64,000 nucleotides of DNA. Origin: UBA4742 sp963785815. Lineage in GTDB: Bacteria > Actinomycetota > Acidimicrobiia > Acidimicrobiales > Acidimicrobilacustridaceae. The translations under genes were made by a program, and so were the position numbers. The stretch is taken from positions 744,001 to 808,000 of the forward strand of contig CAWAWN010000001.1 in NCBI GenBank assembly GCA_963785815.1. Reading direction: 5' to 3'. Shown here in pieces: positions 33,222 to 41,520 of the stretch; position 1 is the stretch's first letter, and every line of letters begins with the position of its first letter. The notes beneath the pieces are model-generated. The model made no database searches and had not been told where the DNA came from. It was given only the letters and a program-made list of their open reading frames with translations.

Positions 33222-34811
33222 GTGTCCAACGCCCAGCAACTCCTCGGCGAGCTGACCCGCAAGCTGGCCGAGGCGGACGAGGCCACCCGTCCCATCCCCA
33301 CCCCCACCCCACCGGTGGGACATCGGCGGCTGTGCGTGGGCATGGCCACCTTCGACGACTTCGACGGCGTGTGGTTCACCGTGCAGGCCATCCGGCTCTA
33401 CCACCCCGAGGTGGCCGACGACCTCAGCTTCGTGGTGCTCGACAACCACCCCGAGGGCGAGTCCGCCGCCGACCTCAAGGGCCTCGACCGGCGCGTGCCG
33501 GGACTGCGCTACCTCCCGTTCCGGGGCTACCGGTCCACCGCGGCGCGCGACCTGATCTTCCGGGAGGCCGACGCCGAGGTGGTGGTCTGCGTCGACTCCC
33601 ACGTGCTGGTCGCCCCCGGTGCCCTGCGGGCCATCCTCGACTGGTACGACGCCCACCCCGACAGCCGCGACCTGATCCAGGGCCCGCTGCTGTCCGACGA
33701 CCTGAGCCACGTGGTGGGCACCCACTTCGCTGACACCTGGGGCGGGGGCATGTACGGGCAGTGGGCCACCGACCCCCGCGTCGACCAGCCCGGCATCGAG
33801 CCCTTCGACATCCCCATGCAGGGCCTGGGGCTCTTCGCCTGTCGGCGCGACGCCTGGCCCGGCCTCAACCCGCGCCTGCGGGGCTTCGGCGGCGAGGAGG
33901 GCTACCTGCACGAGAAGGTCCGCCAGGGCGGCGGACGGGTGCTGTGCCATCCCCAGGTGCGCTGGGCCCATCGCTTCACCCGCCCCGGCGGTCCGCCCTA
34001 CCGCCCCACCTGGGAGGACCGGATCCGCAACTACCGGCTGGGCTGGGGCGAGGTGGGATGGGACACCGCGCCCATGGAGGACCACTTCCGCCAGCACCTG
34101 GGCGAGCTGCACGAGGCCGACCCGCAGGGGATCCTGGACCAGACCGCTCGCCAGGTGGCCAACCCGTTCACGTTCTTCGACGCCATCTTCGCCCTCAACC
34201 TCGACGACGACACCGAGCGCTGGCAGGCCGCGCAGCACCGCTACGCCGTGCTCGACATCGCCTGGCGGGTGGAGCGGTTCCCGGCCGTGCCCACCCCGCA
34301 GAACCACCATCGGGGGTGCACGCAGTCGTGGCGGGCCATGATCGCCGAGGCCGACCGCCGCGGCTACGAGCACATGCTGGTCCTGGAGGACGACGCCGTG
34401 TTCCTGGACGACACCCTCGAGGTGCTGGCCGGCGCCACCGCCGAGCTGGCCGACCAGGAGTGGGACCTGTGCTTCTTGGGCGCGTGCGTGCACGCCCAGG
34501 AGTTCCCCCTGATCGAGGGCGGCCACCACCTCCAGCGCTGCGGGCTGGTCACCTGCACCCACGCCCTGGCCGTGCACCGGCGGGCCTTCGCCCGCATCCT
34601 GTCCGACATCCCCGGCCCGGACGACGTGGCCGGCGAGGTGGCCATGGACAGGTGGCTCGAGGAGTGGACGGCCGTCGACCAGTACTTCGGGCGAGGACTG
34701 GCCGACGGGACCTTCCGCGGCGTGATCACCACCCCCCGGGTGGCCACCCAACCGGCGCTGGCCACCTTCGCCGACGCCGACCTGGCGCTGGCCGATCGCT
34801 ACGTGATCTGA
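33222..34811 (+). CDS. Two-domain glycosyltransferase, GT2-like plus GT25-like
   Basis: A 529-residue protein with two different transferase modules. Residues 37-290 resemble a GT-A inverting GT2 enzyme: ATFDDFDGV, the metal site DSH (125-127, in place of DxD) and GFGGEEGYL (221-229). Residues 317-515 resemble GT25 enzymes of lipopolysaccharide and collagen galactosyltransferase type: FALNLDDDTERW, then HHRGCTQSWRAMIAEA, the acid motif LVLEDDA (386-392) and DQYF near the end. It may add two sugars to one acceptor. There is no membrane segment, so it acts in the cytoplasm. GTG start at 33222. The neighbouring peptide-modification genes make a protein or peptide acceptor plausible. Confidence 0.82.
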   Translation: MSNAQQLLGELTRKLAEADEATRPIPTPTPPVGHRRLCVGMATFDDFDGVWFTVQAIRLYHPEVADDLSFVVLDNHPEGESAADLKGLDRRVPGLRYLPFRGYRSTAARDLIFREADAEVVVCVDSHVLVAPGALRAILDWYDAHPDSRDLIQGPLLSDDLSHVVGTHFADTWGGGMYGQWATDPRVDQPGIEPFDIPMQGLGLFACRRDAWPGLNPRLRGFGGEEGYLHEKVRQGGGRVLCHPQVRWAHRFTRPGGPPYRPTWEDRIRNYRLGWGEVGWDTAPMEDHFRQHLGELHEADPQGILDQTARQVANPFTFFDAIFALNLDDDTERWQAAQHRYAVLDIAWRVERFPAVPTPQNHHRGCTQSWRAMIAEADRRGYEHMLVLEDDAVFLDDTLEVLAGATAELADQEWDLCFLGACVHAQEFPLIEGGHHLQRCGLVTCTHALAVHRRAFARILSDIPGPDDVAGEVAMDRWLEEWTAVDQYFGRGLADGTFRGVITTPRVATQPALATFADADLALADRYVI

Positions 34812-34830
34812 CCGGGATCGGCGTGGCGTC

Positions 34831-35427
34831 GTGAACCCCGCGGTCGTCCTCGCCGTGTTCCCCATCGTGTTCCTGGGCGAGCTGCCGGACAAGACCATGT
34901 TCGCCTCCCTGGTCCTGTCCACCCGGGGACGTCCGCGGGCCGTGTGGATCGGGGCCGCCGCCGCCTTCGCCGTCCACGTGGTGATCGCCGTCACCGTGGG
35001 CGTGGCCCTGTTCCACGCCCTCAGCCATCGTGCCGTGGACCTGGTGGTCAGCGGGCTGTTCCTGGTCGGGGCCGCCTTGTCGCTCCGCGAGGCCCGCCAC
35101 GAGGCCGCCCACGAGGCCGCCGAGGAGGCGCTGGTGGCCCGTGAGGTCCAGAGCCACCACCGGGTGGCCATGACGGCCTTCCTGGTGATCTTCGTGGCCG
35201 AGTGGGGCGATCTGACCCAGATCCTCACCGCCAACTTGGCCGCCCGCTACCACGAGCCCCTGTCGGTGGCGGCGGGGGCGGTGCTGGCCCTGTGGGCGGT
35301 GGCCGCCCTGGCCGTGATCGGCGGCCAGAGCCTGCTGCGGTTCGTCAACGTCGTCACCCTGCGGATCGTCACCGCCGTGATCCTGGTGGCGCTGGCCGGC
35401 TACACGCTGTGGTCGGCGCTGCACTAG
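34831..35427 (+). CDS. TMEM165/GDT1 family membrane transporter (UPF0016)
   Basis: A 198-residue membrane protein with two inverted three-helix halves. Each half carries the family's acidic motif: FLGELPDKTMF in the first (a Pro replaces the usual Gly of ExGD) and FVAEWGDLTQI in the second. A charged His/Glu-rich loop (residues 88-112) joins the halves. Members exchange Mn2+ or Ca2+ for protons; MntP-like manganese export is known in some bacteria. GTG start, 19 bp after the glycosyltransferase gene. Since many GT2/GT25 enzymes need Mn2+, co-location may be functional, but this is speculation. Confidence 0.85.
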   Translation: MNPAVVLAVFPIVFLGELPDKTMFASLVLSTRGRPRAVWIGAAAAFAVHVVIAVTVGVALFHALSHRAVDLVVSGLFLVGAALSLREARHEAAHEAAEEALVAREVQSHHRVAMTAFLVIFVAEWGDLTQILTANLAARYHEPLSVAAGAVLALWAVAALAVIGGQSLLRFVNVVTLRIVTAVILVALAGYTLWSALH

Positions 35428-35460
35428 CGGGTCACGACGGCACGCGTCGGCGTGGGTGGA

Positions 35461-36501
35461 TCAGAGGGCGAGCCGGCCGGCCTGGGCCGGCGTCACCCGA
35501 CCGGCATCGACCAGGCCGCGGATCTCGTCGGCCAGCGTCGGACGCGGGTCCCGCCAGATCACCCCCAGCTCGTCGTGGGTGGCCTGATCGTCGGTGGGCA
35601 CCCAACCGGTGAAGATCTCCATGGCCTCCCCGGTGAAGATGGTGTCGAACGAGACGTAGCGGCCCAGGGCGTCGACCGCCCGGCCCAGGCCGCGCAGGGC
35701 GGCCCCCGACGACGCCACCACCGGCATCCGCCGACCGGTCAGCTCCCGGTAGATGGCGCCCAGCTCCGCCATGGTCATGTGGTTCCCGCCGCACATGTAG
35801 CGGCGCGGACCCAGGCGCGGCTGCAGGGCGGCCAGGTGCACGGCAGCCAGGTCGCGCACGTCCACCACCGACCAGCCGGCCCGGGGCAGGGGCAGCCAGC
35901 CCATCTCCAGGTGGGTGACGACCGCGGCCGACACCTCGCCGCTGGCCACACCGGCCGGCGGGCCCATCACCGACGCCGGGTAGGTGATGACGACGGCGGC
36001 GCCCTCGGCCTGGCGCTGCCGCACCCAGGTCTCGGCCAGGGCCTTGGACCGGCCGTAGGCGCTGTCCAGCTCGGCCGGTTCCAGGTCGGTGTGCAGGCTG
36101 GCCAGCCCGGGACGGAACAACGAGGCCGTGCTGGACACGTAGATGACCGGGTCGAGGTGTCGGGCCAGCGCGGCGTCGACCACGGTGCGGGTGCCCGCCG
36201 GGTTGGCCGCCAGCACCTCCGGTCCGCGGGCCTTCTCCAGCGAGACCACGGCGGCGGCGTGCACCGCGGCTTCGGCGCCTTCCAGGAGCCGGTCCACGGC
36301 GTCGGCGTCGCCCATGTCCCCCACCACCACGTCCACATCGACGGCGGTGATCCCGAGGGGACCCAGGGTGCGCGACAGCCGCGACGGATCGCGCACCAGG
36401 ACGGTGACGGGATGACCTGCCGCCAGCAGGGCGAGGGTGGTGTGGGCGCCGACGAAGCCGGTGGCGCCGGTCACCGCCACCCGCGTGCGATCCTCAGCCA
36501 A
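35461..36501 (-). CDS. NAD-dependent epimerase/dehydratase family protein (extended SDR)
   Basis: A 346-residue extended SDR with cofactor motif TGATGFVG near the N-terminus, SST in VIYVSSTASL, and catalytic YGRSK. The C-terminal third is variable and fits enzymes resembling dihydroflavonol reductases or 3-beta-hydroxysteroid dehydrogenases rather than nucleotide-sugar epimerases. The TTG start at 36501 overlaps the preceding gene by 8 bases; the alternative GTG closer to VAVTGATG would lose few residues. It is third in an operon with an alpha/beta hydrolase and a SnoaL-like protein, a set that looks like catabolism of a hydrophobic compound. Confidence 0.82.
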   Translation of the reverse strand: MAEDRTRVAVTGATGFVGAHTTLALLAAGHPVTVLVRDPSRLSRTLGPLGITAVDVDVVVGDMGDADAVDRLLEGAEAAVHAAAVVSLEKARGPEVLAANPAGTRTVVDAALARHLDPVIYVSSTASLFRPGLASLHTDLEPAELDSAYGRSKALAETWVRQRQAEGAAVVITYPASVMGPPAGVASGEVSAAVVTHLEMGWLPLPRAGWSVVDVRDLAAVHLAALQPRLGPRRYMCGGNHMTMAELGAIYRELTGRRMPVVASSGAALRGLGRAVDALGRYVSFDTIFTGEAMEIFTGWVPTDDQATHDELGVIWRDPRPTLADEIRGLVDAGRVTPAQAGRLAL

Positions 36502-36976
36502 GGCTGATCCCGGTGGGGAAGGCGAATCCGGTGTCGGACCCGGTGCGGGCCAGCGACTGGTAGGCCCGATCGGCGAACCACCAGCTTCCGTCCAGGCGGC
36601 AGTAGGTGTCGTGGTACACGCCGTAGGTGTGCGACCAGGCCCCGCCCTGTCGGTCCTGGCGGATCTCGGTGATGAACACCCGGGCCCGGGCCCGATCCGC
36701 ATCGCCGCCGGCCCCGGGGTGGATCCGGGCGTTGAGCACGGCCAGCTCGAAGAACCCGAACCGCTCGATGGCGTCGCCGATGAAGCGGCCCACCTGGCCC
36801 GGGCCGGTCAAGGTGATGGGCTCGTCGGTGACCCGGTCCACCACCACCTGGGCCTCGGGACGGAAGAGCTCGCCCAGCTCGGGCCAGTCGCGCCGGTTGA
36901 CCACGTCCACGTATCGGGCCAGCAGCCGCTGGATGGCCACCCAGTCGGCGGCGTCGCCCCCGGCGTCGCCGGTCAC
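36494..36976 (-). CDS. SnoaL-like (NTF2-fold) protein
   Basis: A 160-residue single-domain protein of the SnoaL/ring-hydroxylating dioxygenase beta-subunit-like fold: IQRLLARYVDVVNRRDWPEL helix start, FRPEAQVVVD, and the terminal sheet with RLDGSWWFADRAY. Proteins of this fold include isomerases, dehydratases, hydroxylase small subunits and many of unknown activity; a pocket Tyr/Asp/His set is likely but not assignable. The GTG start at 36976 overlaps the hydrolase stop by 4 bases. Confidence 0.75.
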   Translation of the reverse strand: MTGDAGGDAADWVAIQRLLARYVDVVNRRDWPELGELFRPEAQVVVDRVTDEPITLTGPGQVGRFIGDAIERFGFFELAVLNARIHPGAGGDADRARARVFITEIRQDRQGGAWSHTYGVYHDTYCRLDGSWWFADRAYQSLARTGSDTGFAFPTGISLG

Positions 36977-37770
36977 GCCTGGTCCAGGAAGTCGAGCACG
37001 GCCGGGATGGCCTCGGGGTCCTGGCCGAAGAAGGCGTGGCCCCCCTCGAACAGTCGCAGCTCGGCACCGGGGATCCGCGCCGCGATGAGGCGCCCGTTGG
37101 CCACCGGGGCGATGCCGTCGTAGCGACCGCTGGCCACCAGCGTGGGGCAGGTGATGCGATCCAGCCGATCGACCACGTCGTGGTGGCGGCGGGCGTCGAG
37201 CTGGCCCGCCTCGCCCCGCCGCTGCTCGTCGGACCGGGGGGCCTGGGCCCGCGCCGCCATCCCCTCGGCGATGGCCCGATCGAAGTCGTGGGTGGCGAGC
37301 CACTCGGGTGTGAACCGGCTGTCGAGGATGCGCATGGACACCGCCTTGCGCTCCTGCTCGTCGAGGGCGTCCAGCTCGTGGAGCGGGTAGGAGGAGGCAT
37401 CCGGTCCTCCGGGCGAGGTGCACAGCAGGGCCAGGCGCTCCACCCGCTCCGGCCAGGTGACGGCCAGCTCCTGGGCCACCATGCCACCGAAGCTGATCCC
37501 CACCACCCGGCAACGATCCCAGCCCACGGCGTCGAGCAGGCCGGCGGCGTCGGCGGCGTAGTCGGCCATGGTGTAGGGACCGGGCGGCACGTCGGTGCGG
37601 CCCAGGCCCCGCTGGTCGTGGGCCACGACGTCGAAGCGGGCCCGGAACGGCGCCACCAGGAAGCCGGTGGTGGCCAGGGTGGTGCCCGACCCGTTGCAGA
37701 ACAGCAGGCGTCGCCCGGACCCCTCGCGCTCGTAGTACAGGTGGATCCCGTTCACCGCGATGGCGGGCAT
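36973..37770 (-). CDS. Alpha/beta-fold hydrolase
   Basis: A 265-residue serine hydrolase. Nucleophile Ser is in VGISFGGM, the acid Asp is in SGRYDGIAP and the His is in EGGHAFFGQ, so the triad is complete. HDQRGLGRTD near the oxyanion region is typical of 3-oxoadipate enol-lactonase, haloperoxidase and esterase-like members. The substrate is not predicted. It is the first gene of a three-gene operon, with TAGGGT ending 6 nt before the ATG (37777-37782). The last gene of the AlkZ-like unit ends just upstream. Confidence 0.85.
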   Translation of the reverse strand: MPAIAVNGIHLYYEREGSGRRLLFCNGSGTTLATTGFLVAPFRARFDVVAHDQRGLGRTDVPPGPYTMADYAADAAGLLDAVGWDRCRVVGISFGGMVAQELAVTWPERVERLALLCTSPGGPDASSYPLHELDALDEQERKAVSMRILDSRFTPEWLATHDFDRAIAEGMAARAQAPRSDEQRRGEAGQLDARRHHDVVDRLDRITCPTLVASGRYDGIAPVANGRLIAARIPGAELRLFEGGHAFFGQDPEAIPAVLDFLDQA

Positions 37771-37779
37771 CCCGCCACC

Positions 37780-38940
37780 CTAGGGAAGCCGGACCTCGGC
37801 CGCCTCCAGGCCGCGCCATCGGGCCAGCCCCTCGGCCTCGGGCTCGAGGGCGGCGCGCACCCGCTTGGACAGGCGCCCGAAGGGTGAGACCGACACCTCC
37901 AACCTCGATCGCACCAGCTTGGCCCGCCAGGTGCCGGCCACCTCGCCATCGACCAGGACGGCCCCAGGGCTGCTCAGGATCTTCCACAACGCCTGGCGAT
38001 GCGCAGGCTCGGGCACCAGCAGGTCGCGGTCGCGGGTCTGCAGGTACAGGTCCGAGGCCGGCACCAGCCGCACCAGCTCCGGGGCCGGCGCGGACATCAG
38101 GGCCTCCACGTCGGACTCGGCCATCCTCCGCATCTGTCCGGCCACCCGCACGGGCACCAGCGCCTCGGGCCGACGCCCGAGCCAACCATCCGCCGAAGCA
38201 CCATCACCGCCGATGGCCTTGGCCGTGGTGCCCAGGAAGCCGGCCGCCTCGACCGTCGTCCCCGGTCCCAAGAGGCGCAGGTAGGCCGCGACCACCCGAT
38301 CGGTGCCGGCCGAGTGCGTCGGCACCCCCTTCCAGCGAGGCACGGCCTCGAAGGTGAGCGGGGTGCGACCCGGCACCACCCGGGCCCCGGCGGGCAGCGC
38401 GCCCAGCCGCATGAGCAGGTCGTTGACGTGGGTGCTCTGGCAGGCCCGACACCACTCCGGCACCCCCTCGGGGAGCCGATCGGTCACCCCGGCGCTGACC
38501 TCCCCCTTGGTCAGCTGTCGGGCACCCGCCCCGGCCAGCACGGCCCGCCAGGCCTCGGCCGTCAGCCGTAGGCCCTCGAGCGGCGTGATCCCGGCCGCCG
38601 CCAGTCGGTTGGCGGCCCGACCCATGCGGGCGCGGGCGTCGGCGTCGGACCACGGCCACAGGGCGCGGGCCAGACCCACCAGGTCGTCGGCGCGGTGCAG
38701 GTGCGGGGCGCCTCGGTGCGACCAGATCAGCGCCAGCGGGTCCGGGCCGGCGAACAGGTCGGCCGCGGGCTCGGCCAGGCGGGCGGCCAACGCCTGGGCC
38801 GCGGCCCCGACGGGGGTGTCCTGCACGCCCAGGTCGAGCACGGCCAGGTCGCTGGCGCGCCCCACCCGCCGATCCAGCTCGTGGACGTGCACGCGGTAGG
38901 CCAGCACCTGCTGGCGGTCGACCTGGAGCGGCGCGGCCAT
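37780..38940 (-). CDS. Winged-helix DNA-binding protein, AlkZ/YcaQ-like (HTH_42)
   Basis: A 386-residue protein of the PF06224 family, whose characterised members AlkZ and YcaQ are DNA glycosylases that unhook interstrand cross-links or remove alkylated bases. The N-terminal MAAPLQVDRQQVLAYRVHVHEL, the middle VPTHSAGTDRVVAAYLRLLGP and the C-terminal LLVPEPAHRQALWKILSSPGAVLVDGE follow the family layout. The catalytic Gln-x-Gln of AlkZ is not obvious, so it may belong to the AZL branch with other activity. It lies 9 bp behind the cyclopropane-synthase gene and is likely co-transcribed. Confidence 0.78.
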   Translation of the reverse strand: MAAPLQVDRQQVLAYRVHVHELDRRVGRASDLAVLDLGVQDTPVGAAAQALAARLAEPAADLFAGPDPLALIWSHRGAPHLHRADDLVGLARALWPWSDADARARMGRAANRLAAAGITPLEGLRLTAEAWRAVLAGAGARQLTKGEVSAGVTDRLPEGVPEWCRACQSTHVNDLLMRLGALPAGARVVPGRTPLTFEAVPRWKGVPTHSAGTDRVVAAYLRLLGPGTTVEAAGFLGTTAKAIGGDGASADGWLGRRPEALVPVRVAGQMRRMAESDVEALMSAPAPELVRLVPASDLYLQTRDRDLLVPEPAHRQALWKILSSPGAVLVDGEVAGTWRAKLVRSRLEVSVSPFGRLSKRVRAALEPEAEGLARWRGLEAAEVRLP

Positions 38941-38949
38941 CCTGTCGGA

Positions 38950-40347
38950 TCAGACCAGCACGATGGGGTCGTCACCCCCGGCACCCCAGCGGTCGAGGGC
39001 CAGCCGATCCCACCGTGGGCGCATGGGCATGTTCGACCGGCCGTGGTCGAGCTTGACCCCCAGCACCTGGTGGATGGCCGTGCCGCCGTCGTCGAAGTTC
39101 ACCGCGCAGCCGGCCAGGTAGAGGCGCCAGATCCGTGACCGGGCCTCGCCCACCAGGGCGACGGCCTCCTCCCAGTTGGCCTCCAGGTTGGCCACCCACA
39201 CCCGCAGCGTGAGCGCGTAGTGCTCGCGGAGGTCCTCGACGTGTCGGGCCTCGAAGCCGATGGACTGCAGCTCGGTGACCACCGAACCGACCTCGATGAG
39301 CTCGCCGTCGGGGAAGACGTAGCGACCCATGAAGCCTCTCGGGTTGATGCGCTCGCCCTCGTTGGGCGGTCGGCTGATGGCGTGGTTGAGCAGGCGGCCA
39401 CCCGGCACCAGCAGGTCGTAGAGGCCACGGAAGTACTGGCGCAGCCGAGCCCGGCCCACGTGCTCGAACATGCCGATGGAGCTGATGGCGTCGAAGGGGC
39501 CGTCGCGGACGTCGCGGTAGTCCTGGAGCCGGATCTCGACCTGGTCGGCGAGACCCTCGGCCTCCACTCGGGCCCGGGCCCATCGGGCCTGCGCGGCGGA
39601 GATGGTGATGCCCACCGCCTGCACGCCGTAGTGGCGGGCGGCGTGGCGGACCATGCCGCCCCACCCGCAGCCGACGTCCAGCAGCCGCATGTGAGGCTGC
39701 AGGCCGAGCTTGCGACAGATCAGCTCGTACTTGGCCTCCTGGGCGGCGTCGAGGCCGGCAGGATCGGGCGAGCCGTCGGGCCGCAGGACGACCGGGTCGT
39801 CCCACACCGCGCACGAGTAGGTCATGGTGTTGCCCAACAACAGCTCGTAGAACTCGTTGCTCATGTCGTAGTGGTGCGAGATGGAGCTGGCATCCCGGGA
39901 CAGGGAGTGGAGGCGCCCCTTGGACCTCACCTCCTCGGCCGGTGGCGGCAACGGGCGCAGCACCGACGGACCCGCCGCCCGCACGATGTCCAGCACCTCG
40001 CGCCAGCCGATCCGTGCCCCTTCGATCCGGCGGCGTATCTCGAGGGCGGCGAAGATGTCGCCCTCGAAGTCGACGTCGCCGGCCACGTAGGCCCGGGCCA
40101 GGCCCAGCTCGCCCGGCGCGGTCACGATGCGGCGCAGCGCATCCGGCGAGCGCACGACGATGGTGGCGGGCGGATCGGATGGGCCCAGATAGGTGCCGTC
40201 GTAGGCCTCGAAACCGATGGGCAGATCAGCGCCCAGCAGCGACTCGACCACGGGAGCCAACGGTCCCCGGGCGTTGGTGGGGCGAACCGAACGGTCTGGC
40301 CGGCCAGCATCGTTCCCGGCTCGTCCTCGTGCTTCCACGATGGACAT
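38950..40347 (-). CDS. Cyclopropane-fatty-acyl-phospholipid synthase family methyltransferase
   Basis: A 465-residue SAM-dependent enzyme that methylates or cyclopropanates unsaturated acyl chains of membrane lipids. The N-terminal lipid-binding domain is at about 30-140; then SISHHYDMSNEFYELLL (156-172), the SAM loop LDVGCGWGGM (223-232) and SIGMFEHVG follow. The Cys of TMTYSCAVW and the following acids belong to the bicarbonate/active-site region. Tuberculostearate-type BfaB or CFA activity are both possible. ATG 40347 is preceded by TACTGT ending 7 nt upstream (40355-40360), suggesting a leaderless mRNA that also covers the AlkZ-like gene. Confidence 0.9.
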   Translation of the reverse strand: MSIVEARGRAGNDAGRPDRSVRPTNARGPLAPVVESLLGADLPIGFEAYDGTYLGPSDPPATIVVRSPDALRRIVTAPGELGLARAYVAGDVDFEGDIFAALEIRRRIEGARIGWREVLDIVRAAGPSVLRPLPPPAEEVRSKGRLHSLSRDASSISHHYDMSNEFYELLLGNTMTYSCAVWDDPVVLRPDGSPDPAGLDAAQEAKYELICRKLGLQPHMRLLDVGCGWGGMVRHAARHYGVQAVGITISAAQARWARARVEAEGLADQVEIRLQDYRDVRDGPFDAISSIGMFEHVGRARLRQYFRGLYDLLVPGGRLLNHAISRPPNEGERINPRGFMGRYVFPDGELIEVGSVVTELQSIGFEARHVEDLREHYALTLRVWVANLEANWEEAVALVGEARSRIWRLYLAGCAVNFDDGGTAIHQVLGVKLDHGRSNMPMRPRWDRLALDRWGAGGDDPIVLV

Positions 40348-40466
40348 ACAGGTCACAGTACCCAGCGAGCTTGATCCTGAGAACCCTCAAATTCTGATCG
40401 TGCGCCGCCTCGACCTACGCCGATCCGGCGTGCGACCCGACCCGGAGCGGCGTCGCCCGGGAGCCG

Positions 40467-41411
40467 TCAGCGGCGGTTGAGCAGCGCCAGCAGCCGCAGG
40501 ATCTCGAGGTAGAGCCAGACCAGGGCGATCATGAGGCCGAAGGCGCCGTACCACTCCATGTACTTGGGCGCCCGGGCGGCCACGGCCCGCTCCACGAAGT
40601 CGAAGTTCAGCATCAGGTTCATCGACGCCACGATGACGATGACCACCGACAGCCCGATGCCCAGGGCGCTGGGCTGGTTGATGAAGGCCACGTTGCCGGT
40701 GATGGCCTGAGCCACGAACGACACCAGGTAGAGCACGATGATGCCGACCATGGCGAACAGGGTGATGCGCCGGAAGCGGTCGGTCACCTTGACCAGCCGG
40801 GTGGCGTAGAGGAACAGCATGGTGGCGAACACGGCCAGGGTGGCCAGCACGGCCTGGAGCACGATGCCGTTGAACTGCAGGTTGTAGGCGGCCGAGATGG
40901 CGCCCAGGATCAGGCCTTCGCCCACCGCGTAGATCGGGCCGGTGAACCGAGCCACCTTGGGCTTGAAGATCGTCAGGAAGGCCAAGCCGAGGGTGCCGAA
41001 CAGGGCCACGAACATCCAGGCGGGGAAGTTCGGGGTGTAGGTGATCGGCGCGGTGGCGCTGGCCGGGGTGACGGTCACCGAGACGCTCTGCCAGCCGAAC
41101 CAGCCGCCAACCAGCAAGAGGGTGAACAGCACCAGCGTGGCGGTGAAGGTGCCACCGGTGGTCATGACCTTGTCGGTGGTCTCGAACGGCGACGACGGCG
41201 CGGCGCGCCCGACGGTGCCGAAGCCGGTCGGGGGCGCCCCGCCGAAGCCGGCGCCGGAGCCCATCGGCGGCGCGCCCGACGGCGCCGGCGGGGCGGCGGT
41301 GGTCGCCGTGGTGGCCGTGGGCCCGCCCGGGGCAGCCCAGCCGGCCTGGGTGTCGTCCCCCATCTCCTTGTCGAAGACCCGCTCGTTCAGGGCGGGGTTG
41401 GCGAAGGGCAT
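40467..41411 (-). CDS. Bax inhibitor-1/YccA family membrane protein
   Basis: A 314-residue protein with a disordered Gly/Pro/Ala-rich cytoplasmic N-terminus (1-80) and seven membrane helices, as in the pH-sensitive calcium leak family BI-1/YetJ; this long actinobacterial form matches the YccA-like subgroup. The final helices (MEWYGAFGLMIALVWLYLEILRLL) carry the few charged residues. Unlike most genes here, it has a leader of about 60 nt (TAGGAT at 41479-41484) and a canonical Shine-Dalgarno AAGGAG 7 nt before the ATG. Confidence 0.85.
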   Translation of the reverse strand: MPFANPALNERVFDKEMGDDTQAGWAAPGGPTATTATTAAPPAPSGAPPMGSGAGFGGAPPTGFGTVGRAAPSSPFETTDKVMTTGGTFTATLVLFTLLLVGGWFGWQSVSVTVTPASATAPITYTPNFPAWMFVALFGTLGLAFLTIFKPKVARFTGPIYAVGEGLILGAISAAYNLQFNGIVLQAVLATLAVFATMLFLYATRLVKVTDRFRRITLFAMVGIIVLYLVSFVAQAITGNVAFINQPSALGIGLSVVIVIVASMNLMLNFDFVERAVAARAPKYMEWYGAFGLMIALVWLYLEILRLLALLNRR

Positions 41412-41520
41412 GCCTGCTCCTTTTGGGGTGACCGCCGGCGTCGTGGTTCGGCGCAGCTCGGCGGTCGAGATCCCCCTCATCCTACCGGCGGCCCCACCAG
41501 GCCAATGGTCAGGCCAGGGG

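Noticed and set aside
30109..34811. Lasso-peptide gene cluster
   Set aside because: HPr-kinase-like and PqqD-like genes are present, but there is no B2 transglutaminase-like protease, no asparagine-synthetase-like cyclase, and the small peptide lacks a lasso core.
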